Positions 15,901 through 24,900 of a DNA stretch of 64,000 nt are shown here, piece by piece. The stretch's first letter is position 1, and every line of letters starts with the position of its first letter. The stretch is from the NCBI RefSeq assembly GCF_000003815.2, contig NC_049981.1:18213041-18277040 (forward strand). The letters are read 5' to 3'. The position numbers and the translations under genes were made by a program. This DNA is from Branchiostoma floridae (lineage: Eukaryota > Chordata > Leptocardii > Amphioxiformes > Branchiostomatidae). The notes under the pieces were generated by a model. The model saw only the letters and a program-made list of their open reading frames with translations, did no database searches and had not been told where the DNA came from.

Positions 15901-18577
15901 ACAAACATATACGTCATAATAATAATGAGACCTATAAGCCTATCCTGACAGTCAATCACAATTAGCAGCTGAACCAATGTAAGAAGAGAAATTAGCAATA
16001 TAGCCAATGACGGAGTGGCTGCATGGCCAACAAACATTGGAATTATTTGGATATTATTTTGCATTTCTACATTTTGATGGATGTGTGCAAGGCTATGGAA
16101 TCATTCTATAACGTGATGGCAAAAGTTGAAATATAGTATTAGTAACCGTTATACATTTAAATTGCAGGTTTTCATCAACAAAGGAACTTGGCAATACATT
16201 TTTAACAATTTCATGTTATGAAGTTCATATTATTGAGGCAGAAAATTTCCTAGCGTCCCAACAACTGAATTTCCATTGAGGGACAAAGGGACGGGTCCCA
16301 GAGACAGCCCAGTTCACAAGATAGTAAAATGATTCGAAAGAAATTGAACATGAGATCGACATCTTACCTTGACCTCTTGCTTGCTCCATACAGCCTGTGC
16401 ACAGTGGTCAATTGCCCCACACTCTTTGGCAGTGTCGATACCCTTGCACCAGTAACCAGGGCCCCAGCTACAACGTCGCTCACCCAGAAGTCCATATGCT
16501 GAAAAAAAGGTGGCAAGGTAGTCTTTTGGTTAAGGTTGTTGATAAAAGTCCCAAGGTTTTGGATTCCAATCACCATCTGTCCCAAATGTTGCTGCCTTGG
16601 GACCTCAAATCAGGTGAAAATGAGTAACTAGCTGCGGCTAGGGATGTCCTCCCAGATGGAATGAAAAGCCAGAGACGGTGAGACCCCATGTTTGAGGAAA
16701 GCAACACCTCCAGGATATCAAAGAACTGGAAATATTTGGTGCTTCCCAGTATGAGTGCACCAATCTGCTCTTACACAGCTTATACTTACTGTATAAAAGT
16801 ATAAAAACCGGCATTTTATGCCTAATCACAAACAGTGTTTACCTGCTAAGAAATAAAGGCTTTATAGCCAACATTTAAAATGTAAAGCTAAACATAAAGT
16901 AATAATTACAATCTGTATCATTATATGTACCATGTACTTATAATAACTATGTCAAGAACCAGAAATATATCCATTTCCCATACTTTAAATGTTAATAGAG
17001 CTTAATAGGATATTGTGACCTATGGGACAACGAACTTTGTTCGTGTACTTTGTACTTTTTGACCTTTGGTTTCTTGGACCCATAGATAACCAAACATACA
17101 AAAAGTCATGTGCTACTTTACAATATTCAAATGATCTTTCTGTATCTGTGTCTGCATAGCCAGTAAAACTGCCATTTGGCGTAACACATGTGGTAATAAT
17201 ATGGCAGAATCTGGTTATATTATATGTACTGAACAACAGCATTTATGCAACGGACAACAGCAGTCGAACAACTATGTACTAGTAAATTATCTAAAAAAGC
17301 GGGCCTAAGTGCTGAGTACTCTGACCCTAACTCTGACTTTACTAGATTTGCACACAACACACTTTGTACTTTCTACTGAGATGACCTGTTCTCCGACCCA
17401 ATCTTTAAAGCTAATGATAACTTCAATTTATTGTGCTTACCCAATGGCCAGTTCAATTATTTTCAGTAACTTGTGTATATGTTGAAATCCATGTGTTATT
17501 TAATATCATGTAAAAAGTTGGCATCCAATGATGTTGTTGACAATAACAAAATACTAGGTTGCATTTATCAGCTGTTTATCACCTGGATAGAAATCTACTT
17601 TAACCTTGAAGTTGTCAAGGCCAACCAGGTTGGAGTAATACTAGTCTGTGCAACACAATCTATCGCTGTTAGGGGCCACTTGGGCCCAGGGGAGGCCTGA
17701 CCAGTGGGATGTTGCTAAAACTTAAAAGCATGAGTATGTCAGGCTATTACCATACTAATGTAATATTGGGGTTCCAATACACATGCAAATTTACGTTTCA
17801 CCAGGTGGGTTAAACTAGAAACATAAATGGTAAACGAGCTGTTCCTGTTTCTTCGGTGACCGTGCGGTTTTCAGTTCCCTTCCCTATTTTCATAAGTTAT
17901 TCTCATATACTTGTGCTGTACAACAAAAGATACTGGATTTCAGTAACAAACAAAAAAATCTGTATTTCATTCCAAAACTGTTTTGATGGTTTTTGTTGGT
18001 TCCCAATTACAATATTCATCCATCATCTAACATAATAGAGCTTTTGTTATAGGACTATACGTACAAGACAACCCAAGAGAGATACGGGCAGTATATAGCT
18101 TTGGCTAGGGATGTCCCTCATACAGGACGTTAAAATTTAAATGGAGATCCTCTGTTTGATGAAAGCCACACCTCAAGCGCGTTAAAGAACCCACCACACA
18201 TAAAGGATATAAAGGACAAGGCCAACAACAACAAACGTTCCCTTTAGGTTTTAACGATTCAGTATTGCTCAAAAATGTCAGGTAAGTTGGGTAACACGTT
18301 ACTGCTCTGTGGAACGTCGACACAGCCACGAGGACAGTGGCGACGGAATCACGAGGTGATGAGTTCATAGTCCAAAACATTTATCAGCCAAGAGTTCAGA
18401 AATCATGTAACCTATTTTACAGCTGAGCTACGCAGTTTGCGCTCGCGCTAGGAGCTATAGCTATAAAGCAAATACACGAAACCTTGCATTAAAAATAACA
18501 CGTTCCTTGTCGTCTTTTTGTATATTCTCACCTGTTCCAAACAGCAGTAAGGTGCAGAGGAGTCCGAACCGAGCCAT
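3965..18577 (-). CDS. PSAP: Prosaposin with six saposin B domains (23 coding exons, complete)
   Basis: Secreted/lysosomal precursor of saposins, the small lipid-binding activators of sphingolipid hydrolases. Coding exons in protein order: 18532-18577, 16368-16498, 15795-15869, 15282-15344, 12007-12066, 11427-11504, 11122-11196, 10246-10308, 9721-9780, 9356-9442, 8953-9030, 8118-8180, 7751-7810, 7272-7340, 6944-7030, 6624-6686, 6284-6343, 5936-6118, 5455-5644, 5201-5343, 4783-4863, 4528-4617, 3965-4000 (TAA). The sum is 1941 bp, 646 residues. Residues 1-16 are a signal peptide (MARFGLLCTLLLFGT). A saposin A-type cap follows (WGPGYWCKGIDTAKECGAIDHC), then six saposin B domains at about 60-137, 152-229, 247-325, 337-418, 445-518 and 533-608, then a C-terminal cap ending AVEHCKTHWWN. 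Each domain has six cysteines and an N-x-S/T sequon after helix 1. Vertebrate PSAP has four B domains. The 11122 exon uses a weak donor (GTTTGT). Confidence 0.93.
4252..4456 (-). repeat. tRNA-derived SINE (GAGC.CA.GGGACAT family)
   Basis: The minus strand begins GATGTCCCTGTGGCTCAACT, an A-box-like head also found at 4996-5146 and 61069-61190, followed by the shared 'TTGATCTCCTGGTTCC' segment. It lies in the last PSAP intron. Confidence 0.5.
4996..5146 (-). repeat. tRNA-derived SINE with A and B boxes
   Basis: On the minus strand: A box TAGCTCAGTTGG near 5143-5126, then a B box GGTTCAAATCC near 5073-5062, then a non-tRNA tail. It is the best-preserved copy of the family also seen at 4252-4456 and 61069-61190. 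It lies in a PSAP intron. Confidence 0.6.
7358..7480 (+). repeat. tRNA-derived SINE, 5' part
   Basis: A-box-like TGGTCTTGTGGCTAGG and B-box GGGTTTGAATCCC, followed by the family tail TTGTGCCCTGGGGAAAGGCA. The same tail is at 49299-49520 and, reversed, at 61490-61780 and 59700-59910. Confidence 0.55.
8419..8846. mobile_element. MITE with about 40-bp terminal inverted repeats
   Basis: The ends are inverted copies: AGGCCACACCAATTTAATTT on the left and AAATTAAATCGGTGTGGCCT on the right, extending inward through the CTTGGT.CACGGATT.G sequences. The interior is AT-rich with no transposase. No clear target duplication was found. It sits in a PSAP intron. Confidence 0.65.
10783..11102. mobile_element. 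320-bp MITE with CAGGGCTCGAAAT ends and 5-bp duplication
   Basis: Ends are CAGGGCTCGAAAT and ATTTCGAGCCCTG, with a 5-bp direct repeat ATGTA immediately outside (10778-10782 and 11103-11107). Subterminal GTGCACCCAAAATT-type motifs recur in both orientations. It lies in a PSAP intron just 3' of the 11122 exon. Non-autonomous DNA transposon; superfamily not assigned. Confidence 0.75.
12252..14201. mobile_element. TA-flanked MITE, copy 1, interrupted by a second transposon
   Basis: The outer ends are inverted (ACAT..ATT..CATAATACCGG) and flanked by TA at 12250-12251 and 14202-14203. The left 903 bp are collinear with copy 2 at 50093-50975 apart from a roughly 29-bp block that only this copy has. 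The sequence resumes exactly after the insertion 13155-14184. No transposase ORF. It lies in the large PSAP intron between the 12007-12066 and 15282-15344 exons. Confidence 0.8.
13155..14184. mobile_element. Nested non-autonomous hAT-like transposon
   Basis: Perfect 16-bp terminal inverted repeats (CAGTGTTTCCGCCAGA and its complement) and a perfect 8-bp target duplication ATTATGAT (13147-13154 and 14185-14192). The uninterrupted sequence in copy 2 (50951-50975) shows the empty site with one ATTATGAT. The 8-bp duplication and CAGTG-type ends are the hAT signature. The longest open stretch (123 residues, 13642-14013) shows no transposase motif I recognise, so this is a 1030-bp MITE or deletion derivative. 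Confidence 0.85.
14264..14799. mobile_element. MITE with TTAGGCCACAGCA ends
   Basis: Left end TTAGGCCACAGCAAGTTTTA and right end complement AAGGCCACAGCATGTAAATT, both running into TTTTATGG, form an imperfect terminal inverted repeat. A related single end occurs at about 7888-7918. The interior has no coding signal. It adjoins the 12252-14201 element. Confidence 0.55.
16518..16730 (+). repeat. tRNA-derived SINE copy
   Basis: Head TAGTCTTTTGGTTAAGG, middle TTTTGGATTCCAATC (decayed B box), then the family tail with GCGGCTAGGGATGTCC and AGCAACACCTC. It lies in the first PSAP intron, just 5' of the 16368-16498 exon on the coding strand. Confidence 0.5.
18101..18205 (+). repeat. SINE 3' fragment
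   Basis: Only the tail of the family is present: GCTTTGGCTAGGGATGTCCC, then GGAGATCCTCTGTTTGATGA and CACACCTCAAGCG. It lies in PSAP intron 1. Confidence 0.45.
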
Positions 18578-18980
18578 GGTGAACTTTATAACTGGAGATA
18601 TCGCAGACAGGAACAGAGATCTCTGCTTTGGTACACGGCGTTACTCAGTGTCACGTGCTCCAGTGTCAGCTGATTCGGGACCATCCGTTATACTCCGTTA
18701 TATACGAAGGTGGGGTTGAAATGGCTAACGGCCGCTAACTGTTATGAATTTTGAAGGGAATCTTTCTTCCTTTGAAACTTGTAACATAAATAGCTAAGTA
18801 TGTTTTTTGTCAATCACTTAACATGCAGTCGCTTTTAGATTAACTTTAACGTTAAATACCCTAAAATAGCATGATTGCACTATCCCTAATTAGTCGCTGG
18901 GTCATGGGACATCCGATCAGAGATAACCCGGAAGTAAAACCCGGAAGCGCTCCATAGCTGGGGTGTGAGTCTCAGCAATC
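18578..18980. promoter_or_regulatory. Divergent PSAP/GATD1 promoter region
   Basis: Only 403 bp separate the PSAP start codon (minus, 18577) from the GATD1 start codon (plus, 18981), so both 5' UTRs and promoters must lie here. It holds GTCACGTGCT at 18650-18659, close to the CLEAR/TFEB consensus GTCACGTGAC (8 of 10), and two ETS-type CCGGAAG cores at 18928-18935 and 18941-18948. No TATA box stands out. Motif function is inference. Confidence 0.6.
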
Positions 18981-21900
18981 ATGTCCAGTGCCAAGCCATG
19001 CTGTTTGGTCATCTGTAGTGCTGCTATAGATGGTAAGAACTAAAAGTAGTGTGTGGATACATCGGAATGTTGTTATATTAACAGCTGTCTATGGAGTGTG
19101 TCAGAACTTCCGGTTGGACATAGGTCTTCAATTGGTCAGAGTAGAGTAGAGTAGAGAGTATTATAAAGTGATGTAGGTTTGGGCCCCCTAGCGGCTTATG
19201 TGGAACTGCAGGGGCTGATTTTGCTTTGTACTTTGGAAATAAATATCGTGCGAAGGGGTTTAACCAACAAACCTAGTAATACAGTACTAGTATTGCAGCT
19301 GCCACGTCTCTTTTAAAAGTTGTATTGTTTCTGCAAAAGGACAAAAGAGGCAGCTACAATAGATTTGTTTATCAACTTTATGGGTACCAGGCTAAGCTAA
19401 GTGCTGCACTCAAACCCCAGGTTTTTAAACAATATGCAATGTCCTAAATGTCATATTTCTCTTGCTAAAATTGCAAACTGCATGTTTTGTGCAGGTGTGT
19501 CAACACAGCCGTTCATCCAGGCAGTCACTCTGCTAAACTCTGCCTTTACACTACAACTGGCTACACCTAATGTGAGTATGAATGAATGAATGAACTTTGG
19601 AATTTTATAGAAGTAAATGCACTTAAAATATTGGTGCTGTTTTATTATACTGTCCATATCAAATTCCATTTTGTATTGTCCTTGTCTCGGTCAGCAAGGC
19701 TAGCCCTTTGTAGTTGCCACAGGTAAGTTGGGCAAGTTTGGCTGTACATGCTGAACAGCCAAACCAATAAATGAATAAATAAGAATAGATATGAAAACTA
19801 GAAAATTTATCTTGTAAGAGCTATATTATATCAGAAGGAAGTTTTCACCATCATGTTATGCCCTGTAGGGAAAGGCTATTGAGTTTGTCCAGCAAGATGA
19901 TTCCGGTCGGCGCTGGCTGAACGATTTCCGGTCCAAGAGTGTGGCCACGCCCACAAGACTGGATACCATAGATGGTGGGCTACTCATATTTGCCCCTGCC
20001 AATTTTTACTTTATCTAACGTAAATTGAGCAGTGGGACTGCATTACATGTATTAGCAGCAACACCTCGCTGCTTTGTTGAATAGAACCAGTCAGATTGTC
20101 CTGAGGAAGGCGGCACATGGATCTATGGATGACTGTTGTTGTTAAAATATCTTGGTTGTCAATGAAGAACCTTGTTATTCAACAACGTAAGCTGTTGAGC
20201 AAGTCAGCCTGCATAAGGTGTCATGAAGGTAAAAAGTATGTAGAATATGATTTTGTTTCTAAGCAACAACAAGATCTTTTACCAACAAGGTCAATCCACA
20301 CAAGTATAACTTGTGCCTGGCACTGCAAACCATCCCATACAAACATGACCTGTTCTTGGTACTGAATACAATCCACACATGTATGACCTGCCCCAGGTAC
20401 TGAAAACTATCCACATATGCATGACCTGTCCCAGCTACTGAAAACCATCCACACAAACGTAATCTTTCCCTGGTATTACCTTGATGATACCTTGATGATG
20501 TCTAGGTGAAGTAGGCTGCGCCTGTGTAGTCACCCTCCTGACGATCGTGGTATCTCTTCTTACTCCAACATAAGTCCAACCTCGTTTTAAACGCGTTAAC
20601 AGACTCTGCCTCTACGACCTCAGCCGGCAGCGAGTTCCAATTTTGTACTACTCGAACCGCAAACGACTGGCGACGTACCAAGGACTTTGCCAGTGGCACC
20701 GTAAGTTTGAAGCGATGCCCTCTAGTTGACTGATGTTGACTCTCGGTGAAGAAACTCTGTGCTCTAACCCTCTCCCTTCCCGTGAGGAACTTAAAGACTT
20801 GTATCATATCCCCTCTGGCTCTTCTATAGTGGAGTGATGGTAGCTTCAAACTCTCCAGCCTAACACTATACGGAAAGGACTTGAGTGTTGGGACCAGCCT
20901 TGTTGCTCTACGTTGTACCTTTTCCACAGTGTTCTGGTCGACCTTTGAATGCGGCCCCCAAACAGCGTTCGCATACTCTAAATGGGGGCGAACCATCGAT
21001 TTGTAGAGGAGGGGCACTGTTACTTCATCCAAGTTACTGAAGGTTCTTTTTACCAGCCTAATATTTGGTTTGCCTTTTGCGCTGAGACTGTGGTGTTAAC
21101 GTGGAACTTTAACTGCTCGTCGACAGACACCCCGAGGTCTTTCTTGACTTTGGTTTCTTCCAGAATTAGCCCACCCAGTCTGTACTCTGCTCTTTGGTTG
21201 CCTCTTCCCAAGTGGAGTACTTTGCATTCCCCAGCGTGAAGGGGGAGTTGCCACACCTCCGACCACTTTTCCACAGCTTGGAGGTCACGCTGAAGCGCTT
21301 CCTGATCCTCCTTGCATAGGATCGGTCTGTAGATTTTGCTATCGTCAGCAAAGATCTTCACTGCACTGGTCACAACCTCCGGCAGGTCGTTTATAAAAAC
21401 AACAAATAACGTAGGACCCAGAACACTTCCCTGCGGGATTCCACTCTTGACGTTACGCCAGGAGGAGTGCGCTCCATTGATAACTACTTTCTGCCTCCTG
21501 TTGCTGAGAAAGTCCTGTATCCACTTAAGTGTATGGCCCCTTATCCCATATGAGTGCAGCTTGACGAGTAACCTCTTGTGGGGAACTGAATCAAAAGCTT
21601 TTTTGAAGTCTAAGTAGATGCTGTCCACTGGTTCCCCCCTCTCTAGACACTGTGACCAATCGTTCATGACTACCAGTAGCTGAGTGGTACAAGATCTTTT
21701 GGGTACGAACCCATGTTGAGCGTCTGTAAATAACTCGTTTGCCATAAGATGGTCGACGAGTACATCTCTAATGATGGACTCAAGTGTCTTGACAACCACG
21801 GAGGTTAAGCTTACAGGTCTGTAGTTTCCTGGGTCTTGTCTGCTACCCTTCTTGTGGATCGGAGTTATATGTGCTGTCTTCCAGTCGGCTGGTACGCATC

Positions 21901-24900
21901 CCGCCTCCAGCGACTTCTTGAAAATAACTGATACTGGGTACGACAGCTCACTTGCGAGTTCCTTCAGAAGTCTTGAGTGAAGACCGTCTGGTCCAGCTGA
22001 CTTTGTTGGGTTGAGTTCTGATAACTTCCTTTCTACAGTTTCCCTACTTATCTCGAAATTGTCAAGAACTGAAGTCACTGTTTTGGCGTTAGCTCTGGGT
22101 ATGCTAGATGTGTTCTCGTCCGTGAATACACTAGCAAAGAAGTTGTTTAGGACCTCCGCTTTGTCTAAGTCTGTCAGTGCCATTGAACCATCTGGTTTGA
22201 CCAGACTACCTATTTTGGGCCTTGTACTGAGACGGGACTTCGTGTACCTCCAGAAGTTTTTGGGATTGTCCTTAAGATCCCTCACCAGCCTGTGCTCGTA
22301 TTCACTGCACAGCTGTCGTGTTAGACTTCTAAGTGAGTTTCTTACAGCTGCATACCTTCTGAAGTCTGCAAGACTACCAGAGCTTTTCCATTTTGACCAC
22401 ATCTTCCTTTTCTTGTTTTTTACTTCCATTGCTTGCTTGTTCAAGTAAAGCTTATTAGGTCTTTGGACTCCTCTAGTCAATGGGATACACTCATCCACCA
22501 CCTTATTGAGTAGTTCGCAGAACCTTGTCCATGCCTGAGAGACCTCCATGTGACTTATCTCAGTATCCCAGTCAATCCCACCCAGGTCCTCTTTGGCCTT
22601 CTGGTAATTGCCCTTGTTATAATTACGCCTTGCCTCCGGTCTAGGAGGTTTCTCCCTACTGCAGTTTATGACGAAGTTCAGACAGCAGTGGTCACCTTTC
22701 CCCAGCCCTGGCAGGTACTGCAGTTCCCCAACTGTATGCTGTTCATTTGTGATGATTAAGTCAAGTACGGATGGGGTCTGGTTGACCCTGTGTCGGGTGG
22801 GTTCTTCAACATGCTGGGTTAGAAAATTGTCATCAAGACAATCCAGGAAATGCTGGCAATGGGGGTGTGCGCCATCAACTGCAGTCCTCCCTTCCCAGTC
22901 AATTTCCTTTAGATTAAAGCTGTTGAGCAAGTCAGCCTGCATAAGGTGTCAAGAAGGTAAAAAGTATGTAGAATATGATTTTGTTTCTAAGCAACAACAA
23001 GATCTTTTACCAACAAGGTCAATCCACACAAGTATAACTTGTGCCTGGCACTGCAAACCATCCCATACAAACATGACCTGTTCTTGGTACTGAATACAAT
23101 CCACACATGTATGACCTGCCCCAGGTACTGAAAACTATCCACATATGCATGACCTGTCCCAGCTACTGAAAACCATCCACGCAAACATAATCTTTCCCTG
23201 GTATTGAACACAATCACACCTACTTGACCTATCCCTTGTACTAAACATGATACACACAAACATGACCTCTCCCTACAATGGCCTGTCCCTGGTAATGAAC
23301 ACCATCCACACATACATAACCTGTTCCTGGTACTGAACACCATCCATGCATATAGTGCTTATGTCTAGACTGAACACCATTCTCACATACATGACCTGTC
23401 TCTGGAATGAACGTCAACCACACAAATATGGCCTATCCATGGTACTGAATACTGTCCACACAAACATGAGTTGTCCATTGTAGTGTGCACCAGTCACACA
23501 TGGTACTGAACACTGTCCACACAAACATGGCCTGTCCTTGGTACTGAATACTGTCCACACAAACATGAGTTGTCCATTGTAGTGTGCACCAGTCACACAT
23601 GGTACTGAACACTGTCCACACAAACATGGCCTGTCCTTGGTACTGAATACTGTCCACACAAACATGAGTTGTCCATTGTAGTGTGCACCAGTCACACATG
23701 GTACTGAACACAATCCACACAAACATGGCCTGTCCTTGGTACTGAACACAATCGACACAAACGTGATCTGTCCTTGGTAATGAACACCATCCACACATGG
23801 TACTGGTCATTATTCATACAAACATGGCCTGTCTAAGTATTGAACACTATCAGCTCAAATGTGACCCATTCTTGATATACTTATTAGAAACCTGACTACG
23901 TCTAATTTTTTGCTACATTTATACCTGTACACTGTAGTTTCCCGCTATGCCTGTGTGCTGATACCTCCTGCACCTGGTGCCCTGTACGACCTGGCAAAGG
24001 ATGCAGATGTGGCAACTATTCTCAACCAAGCAGTTGCAGAGAGGAGTAAGTGATATCCACAACTGTAAGCTGTATACAGTACCTACCTATATGGTACTTT
24101 CACATAGATTTTACGTCTGTTTTTAAATTACATTTTTACCTCCATGGAATTCTAGGTATTGTTTTTGGTGAGCCTGTGCATGTATGTCTGTATATGTATG
24201 TGGTCCTTGTCATTTCTGGTCAGCATAACCTCTGAATTGATTATTTTGATATTTGGTATGTTGCCTTGGGAAGACAAGGTCAAGATTGACAAGAGACCCC
24301 ATGGCAGACTTCTTTAGTGCTACAACAGAACTTCCAGTTGCATCTTCTGTCTTTAACATTAGTTTGGGTACTACCCTCCATAGTGACTGCTGGCTCAATC
24401 CTTTCGCTTGCTGTAAACCATGGTTAGCAAACGAAAGGATTGAGCCAGCGGTCGCTACGGAGGATGGTACTCAGGCTACTTTAACATTTTATGGCACTGC
24501 CTGTTGCAGCACCACTTGCTACCACTTGCTATTCTAATGTGGTCAGTTGTAGTTAGGGATCATATAATCCCCCCCCCCCCCTCCAGTCAGTTCTATTGAC
24601 TCCTCTGTTAGAGTTGCCAACTGTGCCTCTTGAGTTGCTCCTGACGTATCCCTTGGCCATTAACTGTCACTAAATTACATTTTTACATTTGTTTTCAGAG
24701 CCAGTTTGTGCAGTAGGACTGGGGGTGGCAGGTCTCTGTGGCGCTATGAAAGATGACAGGCTAACATGGACCTTTTCAAGTTACAGTTTAACTGGGGTAG
24801 GTTGCACATCTCTTGTGTAATTGTAGTTAAATGTAGTGTATTCTGTTTCTAGACTCTTGCTACCTACACAATCTTTTCTCAGACAAATCTGGTAAAAAGA

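Noticed and set aside
22011-23093. Plus-strand open frames of 141-145 codons
   Set aside because: Antisense shadows of the CR1 reverse transcriptase and its flanking repeat.
23414-23810. Two overlapping minus-strand open frames of about 125 codons, repeating a [14 protein letters not shown] pattern
   Set aside because: They are translations of the minisatellite; the 99-bp higher-order unit is a multiple of three and keeps frames open without selection.
23206-23830. Possible CRISPR-like repeat array
   Set aside because: Repeats are directly adjacent and diverged, without unique equal-length spacers, and the genome is eukaryotic; it is a minisatellite.
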